Shown here: piece by piece, positions 35,811-44,478 of the stretch | How the letters are laid out: the number at the start of each line of letters is the position of its first letter | Numbering within the stretch: position 1 is the first letter of the stretch | Assembly (NCBI RefSeq): GCF_000744095.1 | Contig: NZ_JQLI01000001.1 | Coordinates: 2,914,001-2,978,000 of the forward strand | Source of the DNA: Cupriavidus necator A5-1 | GTDB taxonomy: Bacteria; Pseudomonadota; Gammaproteobacteria; Burkholderiales; Burkholderiaceae | Reading direction: 5' to 3' | Length of the DNA stretch: 64,000 nucleotides | Position numbers and translations under genes: made by a program | Notes under the pieces: generated by a model | The model's input: only the letters and a program-made list of their open reading frames with translations | Told to the model about the DNA's origin: nothing | Database searches by the model: none

Positions 35811-36542
35811 TTAGCGGTCCGCGCCTTCGCCTTCCGTCCAGGCCTTGTACCGCGCCTTGTTCTCATCGTTGGGCGGATACAAGCCGGGCAACGGCATGCC
35901 GCGCTCCACTTCCTGCATGATCCAGCCCTCCAGGCGCTCCTGTTCCACTGAGGCAGCAATCACTTCGTCAAGCATGGCGGCGGGAATCAGCACCGCGCCG
36001 TCCTGGTCCACCACGATGACATCGTTGGGGAACACCGCAACGCCGCCGCAGTCGATGGGTTCCTGCCAGCCGACGAAGGTGAGACCGGCGACCGAAGCTG
36101 GTGCCGCTGTGCCCTGGCACCACACCGGCAATCCCGTGCCCAGCACCCCAGCCACATCGCGCACCACACCGTCGGTCACCAGCCCGGCCACGCCGCGCTT
36201 GCGCAGGCGCGCGCACAGGATATCGCCGAAGATGCCGGCATCGGTCACACCGAGCGCGCCCACCACCGCAATGCAGCCGGCCGGCATGTCCTCGATGGCC
36301 GCGCGCGTGGAAATCGGCGAGCCCCAGGAGGCCGGCGTCGCCAGATCTTCGCGAGCGGGCACGAAGCGCAGGGTGAAAGCGCGGCCGACCAGGCGCGGCT
36401 GACCGGGTGCCAGCGGCTGCGTGCCGCGCAGCCAAACGTTGCGCAGGCCATGCTTGAGCAGCACGGTGGTCAGGGTTGCGGTGGTCACGCCTTGCAGAGC
36501 CTTGATCACACTTTCGTCGAGGGGAAGCGATTCGGTCGCCAT
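35811..36542 (-). CDS. RraA-like aldolase/decarboxylase family protein
   Basis: A protein of 243 residues of the RraA/HMG-aldolase fold, with DMPAGCIAVVGALGVTDAGIFGDIL, GLVTDGVVRDVAGV (the metal-site RD pair) and PNDVIVVDQDGAVLIP. Metal-dependent members cleave 4-hydroxy-2-oxo acids or decarboxylate oxaloacetate; RraA itself inhibits RNase E but lacks these residues. The catalytic pattern here favours an enzyme. AAGGAAA precedes the ATG at 36542. It is the last gene of a sugar-acid operon, downstream of a DHDPS-family enzyme. Confidence 0.83.
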   Translation of the reverse strand: MATESLPLDESVIKALQGVTTATLTTVLLKHGLRNVWLRGTQPLAPGQPRLVGRAFTLRFVPAREDLATPASWGSPISTRAAIEDMPAGCIAVVGALGVTDAGIFGDILCARLRKRGVAGLVTDGVVRDVAGVLGTGLPVWCQGTAAPASVAGLTFVGWQEPIDCGGVAVFPNDVIVVDQDGAVLIPAAMLDEVIAASVEQERLEGWIMQEVERGMPLPGLYPPNDENKARYKAWTEGEGADR

Positions 36543-36572
36543 GATGTTTCCTTGTTGCATTTGGTTTGGGGT

Positions 36573-37508
36573 TTAATCTGCCAGTGCCGCGCGCGGGTCA
36601 TGCCTCGCCAGACGCCGCAGCAGGTGGTCCACCTCGTGGCGGGCCGTGGGCGACATGACGGCCGCCGGCTTGCGCTGCGCCGCCGAGGTGAGGATCCCGC
36701 GGCGCATCATCACGTACTTGCGCACGGCCAGGCCGGCGCCGGGCTGCTGCTCGTAGCGCAGCAGCGGCAGGTGCGCGTCAAAGAGATCGTGCGCGGCCTC
36801 GCGCTCGCCCTGGGCCGACAAGCGCACCATGTCGCAGAGCATATCCGGGAAGGAGTAGCCGGTATTGGCGCCATCGGCGCCGCGCTCCATTTCGTAGTCG
36901 AGGAACAGCCCGTTGTTCCCGCACAGGATGGCGATGTGCCGCATCGATGCTTCCTTCTCGAAGGCGCGCAGGGTGGAGATCTTTTCCAGGCCGGGCCAGT
37001 CTTCGTGCTTGAGCATGACGCACGAGGGCAACTCGCCGACGATGCGGTGGATCACGCCGGGCGTCATCTGCACCGAGAATGTCAGCGGATAGTCCTGCAG
37101 CACGAACGGCACGTCGGCGCCGATCGCGTCTACCGCCTGCCGGTAGTAGCCGACGATCTGGTCGTCGGTGCGCAGCGTGTTGGGCGGCGCGATCATGACG
37201 CCGGCCGCACCCAGGTCCATCACCTCGCGCGTCAGCGCGCGCATGGCGGCGAAACCCGGCGCCGAGACCCCGACCACCACCGGCAGCCCGCCCGCGCGCC
37301 GGATCATGCGCGCGGCCACGTCGATCGACTCGGCGTGCTCGAGCTTGGGCGCTTCGCCGAGCTGGCCCAGCACGGTCACGCCAGTCGCGCCGCAGCCGAG
37401 ATAGAAGTCCATCAAACGATCGATCGAACTCACGTCGATCGATCCGTCGTCCAGGAATGGCGTGGGCGCGATGGGGAAGACGCCCTTGGCGTCAGCGGTC
37501 AGCAGCAT
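36573..37508 (-). CDS. Dihydrodipicolinate-synthase-family lyase/dehydratase
   Basis: A protein of 311 residues with the DHDPS TIM barrel: GVFPIAPTPFLDDG, TGVTVLGQLGEAPKL, the catalytic Tyr in FVLQDYPLTF and the Schiff-base Lys in CVMLKHEDWPG. Members act on 2-oxo sugar acids, for instance 5-keto-4-deoxyglucarate dehydratase. Its context of sugar-acid dehydratases and GarD supports such a substrate (inference). GGAG precedes the ATG at 37508; the frame open to 37619 is not needed. A C-terminal extension rich in Arg and His is unusual. Confidence 0.85.
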   Translation of the reverse strand: MLLTADAKGVFPIAPTPFLDDGSIDVSSIDRLMDFYLGCGATGVTVLGQLGEAPKLEHAESIDVAARMIRRAGGLPVVVGVSAPGFAAMRALTREVMDLGAAGVMIAPPNTLRTDDQIVGYYRQAVDAIGADVPFVLQDYPLTFSVQMTPGVIHRIVGELPSCVMLKHEDWPGLEKISTLRAFEKEASMRHIAILCGNNGLFLDYEMERGADGANTGYSFPDMLCDMVRLSAQGEREAAHDLFDAHLPLLRYEQQPGAGLAVRKYVMMRRGILTSAAQRKPAAVMSPTARHEVDHLLRRLARHDPRAALAD

Positions 37509-37587
37509 CTTTGGTTCTCCGACGATGGCAGGTGATGGGGCGGGTTCGGTCTTGCCGAGGCGCGGGCGGCAGTCGCGCGCCTCAGCC

Positions 37588-38373
37588 TCAGATGCTCTGG
37601 ATGAGGCCGCCGTCGACACGGATGGTGGAGCCGGTGATATAGCCGGCGCGGTCGCTGGCCAGGAATGTCACCGCATCGGCATATTCCTCCGGGCGGCCGT
37701 AGCGGCCCACCGCGATGGCGGCGGTGCTTTCGGCCGACACCTCCTCCACCGGGCGCTGCTCGCGGCCGGCCTTGGCTTGATCCAGGAAGCGGATGCGGTC
37801 GGTGGCGATGCGCCCCGGCAGCACGATATTGACCGTCACGCCGTCTCGGCCGACTTCACGCGCCAGGGTCTTGGACCAGCCCACCAGGGACAGGCGCAGC
37901 GCATTGGAAATGCCCAGGTTCGGAATCGGCGCGACCACGCCGGACGAGGTACTGGTGACGATGCGCCCCCACTGCCTGGCCCGCATGCCGGGCAGCACCC
38001 GGTCGGTAATCGCGATCACCGACAGCACCATGCTTTCGAAGTGCTTGCGCCACAGTGCCGTTTCCTGGCCGAACGCGGTGGTGGGCGGCGGGCCGCCGGT
38101 ATTGTTGACCAGGATATCGACCTGGCCAAACTGGGCCTCGATGGCGGCGACATGGGTCTCGATCGACGCCAGATCCGCCAGATCCCAGGTGCGCGCAAGC
38201 GCCGTGCCCCCCTTGGCGGCGATCGTAGCCGCGGTGCGGCTTGCCGCTTCCTCATTGACATCGGCGACCACGACCTTCGCACCCTCCGCCGCCAGCGCCA
38301 GCGCGATGGCGCTGCCCAGGCCGCCGCCGCCGCCCAGCACCAGCGCTACCTTGCCTTCGATTCCTAGTTGCAT
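37588..38373 (-). CDS. Short-chain dehydrogenase/reductase with atypical active site
   Basis: A protein of 261 residues with the Rossmann motif (LVLGGGGGLGSAIAL), the NNTGGPPPTT segment replacing the usual NNAG, the Ser region TSTSSGVVAPIP and the C-terminal GSTIRVDGGL. The canonical YxxxK is absent: the expected position reads NLGISNALRLS. Similar Tyr-less members form a known SDR subgroup of uncertain activity. It is in the middle of the sugar-acid operon, 79 bases upstream of the DHDPS-type gene. Confidence 0.85.
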   Translation of the reverse strand: MQLGIEGKVALVLGGGGGLGSAIALALAAEGAKVVVADVNEEAASRTAATIAAKGGTALARTWDLADLASIETHVAAIEAQFGQVDILVNNTGGPPPTTAFGQETALWRKHFESMVLSVIAITDRVLPGMRARQWGRIVTSTSSGVVAPIPNLGISNALRLSLVGWSKTLAREVGRDGVTVNIVLPGRIATDRIRFLDQAKAGREQRPVEEVSAESTAAIAVGRYGRPEEYADAVTFLASDRAGYITGSTIRVDGGLIQSI

Positions 38374-38480
38374 GAATACCTCGCTTGAATAACTTGAAAC
38401 GCCTGGATTGACTAATTACATTCGCCGCGAGCCTAGTGCCGGTCAGCGGTTGACCTGCCGGGCCGGGGGCAGACCGGCGC

Positions 38481-39422
38481 TCACGCCAACACCACCGGCG
38501 TCAGCGCCGCTCGCCCGCCCAGCACGGCTTGCACGTTATCCAGCATCAGCCTCAGCATCACCGCACGCGTTTCCCGGGTGGCCGTACCCGCGTGCGGAGA
38601 CAGCAACACGTTGGGCAGCACGGTCAGCGGCGAATTGGCCAGCGGCTCGGACTCGAACACATCGAGCGCCGCGCCCCGGATCGTGCCGGCGCGCAGGGCC
38701 TCGCATAGTGCCGCCTCGTCGACCACGCTGCCGCGCGCCAGATTGAGCAGGTAGCCGTCCGGCCCCAGCGCAGCCAGTAACGCGGCGTCGACCAGGTGGC
38801 GATTCTGCTCGGTCGCGCGGCAGGTGAGGATCAGGATGTCGACCGAAGCGGCGAGCGCGAGGGGGCTCTCGCAATAGCGGTATGGCAGGCTTGCGCGCTG
38901 CGTGCCGGTGTAGGCCAGTTCCACACCGAAGGGCGCCAGCCGCTGCGCAATGCCCATGCCGATGCGGCCGAGCCCGACGATGCCGACGCGCTTGCCGGCC
39001 AGGCTGGTGGTGAGCGGGAAGTCGTCCTCGCGCCAGGCGCCGCCGCGCACATGGCGGTCGGCGGCGGGAATCCGGCGCAGCAGCGCCAGCAACAGGCCGA
39101 TGCCGAGTTCGCAGACGGCCGCGTCCAGCACCCCGGGCGTGTTGGCGACCACGATGCCGCGCTTGGCGGCATGGGCGACGGGGATGCCGTCGTAGCCCAC
39201 GCCGGAAGTCGCAATCACCCGCAACGCAGGCAGGCGGTCGATCACCGCCGCGGGCACCTGGTAATTGCTGCGCGTGACGATGGCGCGCACCGCGCCGCGC
39301 AAGGCGCCGTCAGCCGCAATCTCGGCCTCGGAGACGCAGCGGAATTCAGTGTCGATCGCGTCTTGCTGCGCAGCTTCGAAGACGCCGATGCGCAGCACGG
39401 GCTCACGTGTATCGCTTGTCAT
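38481..39422 (-). CDS. D-2-hydroxyacid dehydrogenase
   Basis: A protein of 313 residues with the split catalytic domain and central NAD domain (VGIVGLGRIGMGIAQRL). The active-site Arg lies in TCRATEQNRH, the Glu region in ALDVFESEPLA and the His in LLSPHAGTATRE. Relatives reduce glyoxylate, hydroxypyruvate or 2-oxo sugar acids. It lies 12 bases downstream of the IlvD/Edd dehydratase and was probably co-transcribed with it, fitting handling of a 2-oxo acid from that enzyme. Confidence 0.9.
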   Translation of the reverse strand: MTSDTREPVLRIGVFEAAQQDAIDTEFRCVSEAEIAADGALRGAVRAIVTRSNYQVPAAVIDRLPALRVIATSGVGYDGIPVAHAAKRGIVVANTPGVLDAAVCELGIGLLLALLRRIPAADRHVRGGAWREDDFPLTTSLAGKRVGIVGLGRIGMGIAQRLAPFGVELAYTGTQRASLPYRYCESPLALAASVDILILTCRATEQNRHLVDAALLAALGPDGYLLNLARGSVVDEAALCEALRAGTIRGAALDVFESEPLANSPLTVLPNVLLSPHAGTATRETRAVMLRLMLDNVQAVLGGRAALTPVVLA

Positions 39423-39434
39423 GTCCGCCCCTTC

Positions 39435-41186
39435 TTACTCAGGCGCCTTGCCGCGCGTTTCGGGCGCGCGCAGGAAGTCGAAGTCGACGCCCTGGTCGGC
39501 CTGCGTCACGGTCTGCAGGAACAACTTCAGGTAGCCGCGCGGCGCGCTCGGCTCAACCACGGGGGAGGCCGCGCGGCGGCGCTCCAGTTCCTCATCCGAT
39601 ACCAGCAGGGCCAGCTCGCGGCGGCTCACGCTCAGGCGGATGCGGTCGCCAGTTTGCACCAGCGCCAGCGGCCCGCCCACGGCGGCTTCGGGGGTCACAT
39701 GCAGCACCACCGTACCGAACGCGGTGCCGCTCATGCGTCCGTCGGAAATCCGCACCATGTCCTTGACACCGGCCCGCGCCAGCTTGCGCGGGATCGGGAT
39801 ATAGCCGGCCTCTGGCATGCCGGGCGCGCCCTTGGGGCCGATGTTCTTCAGCACCAGGATGTCATTCGCGCTCACGTCGAGGTCGTCCAGGTCGATGCGC
39901 TCGATCAGGTCCTGCGCGTTCTCGAACACCACCACGCGGCCCTCGTGCTCCATCAGCTCCGCGTTCGCCGCGGATTGCTTGATGATTGCGCCGCCAGGCG
40001 CCAGGTTGCCGGCGAGCACGGCGATGCCGCCTTGCGGGTAGATCGGGTTGTCGATGCTGCGCACCACATCCTGGGCGAAGCCCGGGCCGGCATTGTCTAT
40101 CTCCTCGCCCAGCGTGCGGCCGGTAACGGTCAGCGCATCGAGGCGCAGCAGCGGGCGCAGTTCACGCAGCAAGGTGGCCATCCCTCCGGCCTTGTGGAAG
40201 TCCTCCATATAATGCTGGCCGTTTGGTTTCAGGTCGAGCAGCACCGGGGTTTCGCGGCCCATGCGGTCAAGCGCATGCATATCGATATCCAGGCCCATGC
40301 GGCCGGCGATGGCCGCCAGGTGCACGATGCCGTTGGTCGAGCCGCCGATGGCCAGCAGCACGCGCATGGCATTCTCGAACGCGGCCGGCGTCAGGATGCT
40401 GTCGATAGTCAGGCGCTCGCGTGCCATCGCCACGGCGCGTGCGCCGGTCTCCTCGGCAATGCGGATGCGATCGGCAGTCACGGCCGGCGGCGTGGCACTG
40501 CCTGGAAGGCTCATGCCCAGGGCTTCGGCCAGGCAGGCCATGGTGCTGGCGGTGCCCATCACCGAGCAGGTGCCGACGCTGGCCACCAGCTGGTTATTGA
40601 CCTGCGCGGCCTCCTCCGCGTCGATCTCCCCGGCGCGGAACTTGCCCCAGTAGCGGCGGCAGTCGGTGCAGGCACCCACCCGTTCGCTGCGGTGCGAACC
40701 CGTCAGCATGGCACCGGTGACCAGCTGGATCGCGGGCACGCCGGCAGAGGCCGCGCCCATCAGCTGCGCCGGCACGGTCTTGTCGCAGCCGCCGATCAGC
40801 ACCACGGCATCCATCGGCTGGGCGCGGATCATTTCCTCCGTATCCATCGACATCAGGTTGCGCAGATACATGCTGGTCGGCGCGGCAAAGCTCTCGTGGA
40901 TGGAGATGGTCGGGAATTCCATCGGCAGCCCGCCGGCGAGCATGATGCCGCGCTTCACCGCTTCGATCAGCTGCGGCATGTTGCCGTGGCACGGATTGAA
41001 TGCGCTGCCGGTATCGGCAATGCCAATCACCGGGCGGTCGAGCGCCGCATCGGTATAGCCCGAGCCCTTGATGAACGCCTTGCGCAGGAACAGCGAGAAC
41101 CCAAGGTCGCCATAGTTGGTCAGTCCCTTGCGCAGGCCTGTGTCCTTGGAGGAAGCGTCCGGTCCTTTGGGTTTATTAGTGGTCAT
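39435..41186 (-). CDS. IlvD/Edd-family sugar-acid dehydratase
   Basis: A protein of 583 residues with three cysteine sites for the Fe-S cluster: VLIGGCDKTVPAQ, VGACTDCRRYWGKF and ASVGTCSVMGTAST. It also has the C-terminal dehydratase signatures VRISDGRMSGTAFG and HVTPEAAVGGPLAL. The length and the CTDCRRYW motif fit aldonate dehydratases (arabinonate, xylonate, gluconate) rather than branched-chain amino-acid synthesis. The context of a Bug receptor, 2-hydroxyacid dehydrogenase and DHDPS-type enzyme supports a sugar-acid route. The exact substrate is not determinable. Confidence 0.9.
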   Translation of the reverse strand: MTTNKPKGPDASSKDTGLRKGLTNYGDLGFSLFLRKAFIKGSGYTDAALDRPVIGIADTGSAFNPCHGNMPQLIEAVKRGIMLAGGLPMEFPTISIHESFAAPTSMYLRNLMSMDTEEMIRAQPMDAVVLIGGCDKTVPAQLMGAASAGVPAIQLVTGAMLTGSHRSERVGACTDCRRYWGKFRAGEIDAEEAAQVNNQLVASVGTCSVMGTASTMACLAEALGMSLPGSATPPAVTADRIRIAEETGARAVAMARERLTIDSILTPAAFENAMRVLLAIGGSTNGIVHLAAIAGRMGLDIDMHALDRMGRETPVLLDLKPNGQHYMEDFHKAGGMATLLRELRPLLRLDALTVTGRTLGEEIDNAGPGFAQDVVRSIDNPIYPQGGIAVLAGNLAPGGAIIKQSAANAELMEHEGRVVVFENAQDLIERIDLDDLDVSANDILVLKNIGPKGAPGMPEAGYIPIPRKLARAGVKDMVRISDGRMSGTAFGTVVLHVTPEAAVGGPLALVQTGDRIRLSVSRRELALLVSDEELERRRAASPVVEPSAPRGYLKLFLQTVTQADQGVDFDFLRAPETRGKAPE

Positions 41187-41206
41187 GGGTCGTGGGGAGC
41201 GTCGGT

Positions 41207-42220
41207 TCAGCTATCGGAATTGATATGGGCGTCGGTGATGACCTTTTCCCAGCGTGTGACTTCGGTGCGCAAGCGCTCGGCCGATTTTTCAGGGGTGGTT
41301 GGCGGCAAGGCATAGACACCCTGCTTCAGAAACTGTGCCTTGACGTCGGGCATTGCCAGAATCCTGGCCAGCGCCGCATTCAGGCGCTCAACCACCGGCG
41401 CGGGCGTGCCCGCCGGTGCCAGCACGCCGAAGGTGGAGCTGACGTCCAGTGTGGGCATGCCGCTCTCTGCGGCAGCGGGCACGTCCGGCAGCATCGAGAT
41501 GCGCTTGGGGGCCGCCACAGCGAGCGCGCGCAACTGGCCTGCCTTGATGAACGGCTGCGCCGCCGGCACCGTCTCCACCATCATGTTGACCTGCCCGCCC
41601 ACCAAGTCTGTCATGGCGGGACCGCTGCCTTTGTACGGCACATGGGTCATGTCGATATTCGCATCTTTCTTAAAGATCTCAGCCGCCATGCGCTGCGGGG
41701 CGCCGGCACCAGACGACGCGTAGTTGAGCTTGCCGGGATTGGCCTTGCCGTACTTGACCAGTTCCTGGAGCGTCTTGACCGGCACCCTCGGGTTGACCAC
41801 CACCACCAGTGGCACCGAGCCAACGACCATCACCGGGGCGAAGTCCTTGATGATGTCGTAACGCAAGTGCCCTTTTTCCAGGGTGGCCATGGTTGCATGG
41901 GACGTCAGTGCGCCCATCAGCAACGTATAGCCGTCTGGCGCGCTCCGGGCGACCACTTCCGCGCCAATATTCCCGCCCGCGCCTCCCCGGTTGTCAACCA
42001 CCACTTGCTGGCCCAGCACCTCGCCCAGGCGGGTGGCAACGATGCGACCGATCACGTCCGTGGCGCCGCCCGGCGGATAAGGCACGACCAGCCGGATCGG
42101 CTTATCCGGATAGGCCGCGAACGCGGCGGGGGCAATGGTGAAAGCGGTCATGGCGGTGAGGGCGAGCAATCCTGCCCGCAGCAAGGTGCGACGAGTCGCA
42201 TTGGGGATAGGGAAATCCAT
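41207..42220 (-). CDS. Bug-type periplasmic solute receptor (sugar-acid operon)
   Basis: A protein of 337 residues with an N terminus containing a twin arginine ([15 protein letters not shown]), signal cleavage near AFAAYP, then [28 protein letters not shown] and [24 protein letters not shown] precedes the ATG. It heads the operon of IlvD/Edd, 2-hydroxyacid dehydrogenase, SDR, DHDPS-type and RraA-type genes and probably delivers an aldonate (inference). Confidence 0.9.
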   Translation of the reverse strand: MDFPIPNATRRTLLRAGLLALTAMTAFTIAPAAFAAYPDKPIRLVVPYPPGGATDVIGRIVATRLGEVLGQQVVVDNRGGAGGNIGAEVVARSAPDGYTLLMGALTSHATMATLEKGHLRYDIIKDFAPVMVVGSVPLVVVVNPRVPVKTLQELVKYGKANPGKLNYASSGAGAPQRMAAEIFKKDANIDMTHVPYKGSGPAMTDLVGGQVNMMVETVPAAQPFIKAGQLRALAVAAPKRISMLPDVPAAAESGMPTLDVSSTFGVLAPAGTPAPVVERLNAALARILAMPDVKAQFLKQGVYALPPTTPEKSAERLRTEVTRWEKVITDAHINSDS

Positions 42221-42567
42221 GTCGTCTCCGGTCTCTTGTTTTCAGCGCACCCACAGCCGGGGATGCGTCATGCACGGAGTTTGACGAAGACGGAAGGCAA
42301 AAAGAAGCGATCCCCAGACCGATTAACCAAAAGATTATTTTGGTTTCCGCGGCACCCAGCGCGGACCAGAGGCCGGCTAGCGCCGGCTTTCCGCGACAAC
42401 GGTCCTATCGGCGCGGCGTATGCTGGCGTGTCAATTTCCGCAACGCGTACGAAGCTGCGTAGTTGCGCAGGCCCACTCAAGGTTTCCTTAAGACATTATC
42501 AAGAAGATATTAATTCTCCTTATGTTCTGCGGACCGTACAATCAGCCGAGCTCAAGGAGACGCCCTC
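42221..42567. other. Divergent promoter region between two Bug genes
   Basis: 347 bases without a gene. The right half (42485-42525) is AT-rich, with a small inverted repeat (ATTATC and GATATT around AAGAA) that may be an operator for the gene at 42568. I see no other recognisable element. Confidence 0.4.
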
Positions 42568-43557
42568 ATGCACACCATCCGAAACACGTACCTTCGCCAC
42601 AGCATCCTTGCCCTGGCCGCCCTCTGCGCCGTGCCAGGCCTGGCAGTGTCGGCCGAAAAATATCCGTCGAAAGCGATCCGCCTAGTCGTCGCCTATGCGG
42701 CCGGTGGCGCCAACGACACCATCGCTCGAATTCTGGCGAAGGAGCTGCAGCAGAGCATGGGCCAGCCTGTGGTGGTGGACAACCGGGCCGGCGCCGGCGG
42801 CCTGCTCGGCTCGGACATGGTCGCCAAGGCGACGCCGGACGGCTACACGCTGCTGCTCGGCAGCGCCGGTGCGCAGACCATCCTGCCGGCGCTCAATCAT
42901 AAGATGCCTTACGACCCGCGCAAGGACCTGGCGCCGGTGTCGCTGGTGGCCGAATCGGCCAACGTATTGCTGGTACGTACCGGCGTGCCGTTCAATAGCG
43001 TGAAGGAGCTCGTCGCTGCCGCGAAGCAGAAGCCGGGCGCCTACACCTACGCGTCCTCGGGCAACGGCGGCAGCCTGCACATCTCGGGCGCGCTCCTCGA
43101 GAAGATGGCCGGCATCAACATGCTGCATATCCCGTACAAGGGCAACGGCCCGGCGATCAACGACCTCTACGCCGGCAACGTGGACATGGGCTTCTCGTCG
43201 GCGCCGGTCGCCCTGTCGTCGCTAAAGACCGGCAAGGCCAGGGTGCTGGCGGTCACCACAAAAAAGCGCATCCGCTCGCTGCCGAACGTGCCGACCCTGG
43301 CCGAGGCCGGCGTGGCCGGCTACGACTTCTCCAACTGGTACGGTCTGTTCGCCACCGGCGGCACCGACCCCGCGGTCCTCGAGCAGCTCGCGCATGAGGT
43401 GAAGAAGGCGCTGGCCAAACCTGACGTGCTGGCCGCCCTCGCCGGGCAGGGCGTCGAACCCGAGAGCAGCACGCCGGCCGAGTTCAGGACTCGGGTGCAT
43501 CAGGAACTGCTGCGCTGGGACCGGGACATCAAGACGATGAAGATCGTGGCCGAGTGA
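42568..43557 (+). CDS. Bug-type periplasmic solute receptor
   Basis: A protein of 329 residues: signal peptide ending near AVSAEK, then YPSKAIRLVVAYAAGGAND, VDNRAGAGG and HIPYKGNGPAINDLYAGNVD. AAGGAG precedes the ATG. It is monocistronic, divergent from the sugar-acid operon and convergent with a YheO-type regulator gene, so no enzyme context indicates its ligand. Confidence 0.9.
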   Translation: MHTIRNTYLRHSILALAALCAVPGLAVSAEKYPSKAIRLVVAYAAGGANDTIARILAKELQQSMGQPVVVDNRAGAGGLLGSDMVAKATPDGYTLLLGSAGAQTILPALNHKMPYDPRKDLAPVSLVAESANVLLVRTGVPFNSVKELVAAAKQKPGAYTYASSGNGGSLHISGALLEKMAGINMLHIPYKGNGPAINDLYAGNVDMGFSSAPVALSSLKTGKARVLAVTTKKRIRSLPNVPTLAEAGVAGYDFSNWYGLFATGGTDPAVLEQLAHEVKKALAKPDVLAALAGQGVEPESSTPAEFRTRVHQELLRWDRDIKTMKIVAE

Positions 43558-43763
43558 GCCGGCCCCCCGGGGGAAATGAGCTTCGATGTCGCCAGAATAC
43601 CCCGATTTTTCCGCCCTTTCGGCGAGGCATATGCATGGCTCTACCGAACTATCACCTTCCCTGTCCGCCCTGCTCGGCAGGCAAAAGAATTTCGCCGATA
43701 CCGGCTTGGCGTAGCCCGCGTTAGCGGAATTAATGCGGAAACGAGTCGAGCAGCACGCCAGCG

Positions 43764-44396
43764 TCACTTGGCATAGCTGTACACCGAGGCTCGCGAGACG
43801 CCCAGATGCAGCGCGACGATCTCCATGGCTCTACGCACCTCCATACAGCCCGACTCCTTGAGCTCGCGCATCAGTGCGCGGCGCTCCTGCGCCTTGAGGG
43901 AACGGGGCGTGGTAGCAAGCCGCGCAGCGAACTGGTCAATGCGGCGCCTGATGGCCTCGGCGCCGGCCGGATCGAGCGATTCGTCCACACCTGCTGCAGC
44001 AGCGCCGACGCTGCCAAACTGGCTCAGCACGTTTTGTAAGCCTCGGAAAAGCGTCAGGTCGACATTCATGCACAAGGCGGCCACGTAGCGGCCACTCGAA
44101 TCCTTGATGCCTATGGACGTGCTCTTTGCCTGGCGGCCATCGGCGAACTGATTCGCGTAGTTCGCGATGACTTGCGGAAACTCCGGATCGGCAATGCGTG
44201 CGATACCGAGTTCTGTGGCCGGATCGCCAACCTGGCGGCCCGATAGATTGTTGTGGATCGCCAGGATGGCCTGCTTGGGATGCAGCAGGTCATGTACAAC
44301 GACCTCACAGAAGGGCGCAAGGGTCTCGCCGAGACCCTGCGCGACCTGCTTAATTTGTTCAAGCAGCGCTTGCTGCTCCGCCGAAAGTTTTTTCAT
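43764..44396 (-). CDS. YheO-type PAS/HTH transcriptional regulator (copy 1)
   Basis: A protein of 210 residues with the N-terminal YheO-like PAS domain (about 15-135: LAPFCEVVVHDLLHPKQAIL, KSTSIGIKDSSGRYVAALCM) and a C-terminal HTH (KESGCMEVRRAMEIVALHLG, then SRASVYSYAK). It is about 75 percent similar by eye to copy 2 at 56804. No Shine-Dalgarno sequence precedes the ATG; instead an inverted repeat with an overlapping promoter abuts it, suggesting a leaderless, self-regulated transcript. It is the terminal gene after the D-aminoacylase but has its own promoter. Confidence 0.9.
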   Translation of the reverse strand: MKKLSAEQQALLEQIKQVAQGLGETLAPFCEVVVHDLLHPKQAILAIHNNLSGRQVGDPATELGIARIADPEFPQVIANYANQFADGRQAKSTSIGIKDSSGRYVAALCMNVDLTLFRGLQNVLSQFGSVGAAAAGVDESLDPAGAEAIRRRIDQFAARLATTPRSLKAQERRALMRELKESGCMEVRRAMEIVALHLGVSRASVYSYAK

Positions 44397-44433
44397 TTAG
44401 AAATAATATCCAGAATTAAGATATTTTGCCAAT
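44397..44433. promoter_or_regulatory. Operator-promoter site A (YheO copy 1)
   Basis: Imperfect inverted repeat: left arm TTAGAAATAATATC (44397-44410), 9-base spacer CAGAATTAA, right arm GATATTTTGCCAAT (44420-44433). On the minus strand it includes TTGGCA (44427-44432), an 18-base spacer and TATTAT (44403-44408), which would start transcription at or next to the ATG at 44396. It is related to sites B, C and D. Confidence 0.65.
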
Positions 44434-44478
44434 GAAACGGGGCAGGCAGGGCGCGGGGTGCGCCGGCGTGCTCGGCGA

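Noticed and set aside
38796..41315. Open frame of 839 codons on the plus strand
   Set aside because: It covers the IlvD/Edd and 2-hydroxyacid dehydrogenase genes in antisense, and its composition is typical of a GC-rich shadow frame.
42487..42525. Possible fifth copy of the YheO-type operator before the Bug gene at 42568
   Set aside because: ATTATC and GATATT flank only five bases, and the outer arm bases do not match the four-site pattern (about 8 of 14 on one side). It may be a different operator.
43558..43580. CCCCCCGGGGG run as a terminator after the Bug gene at 42568
   Set aside because: The self-complementary run has no loop and no T tract, so it cannot form a normal intrinsic terminator.
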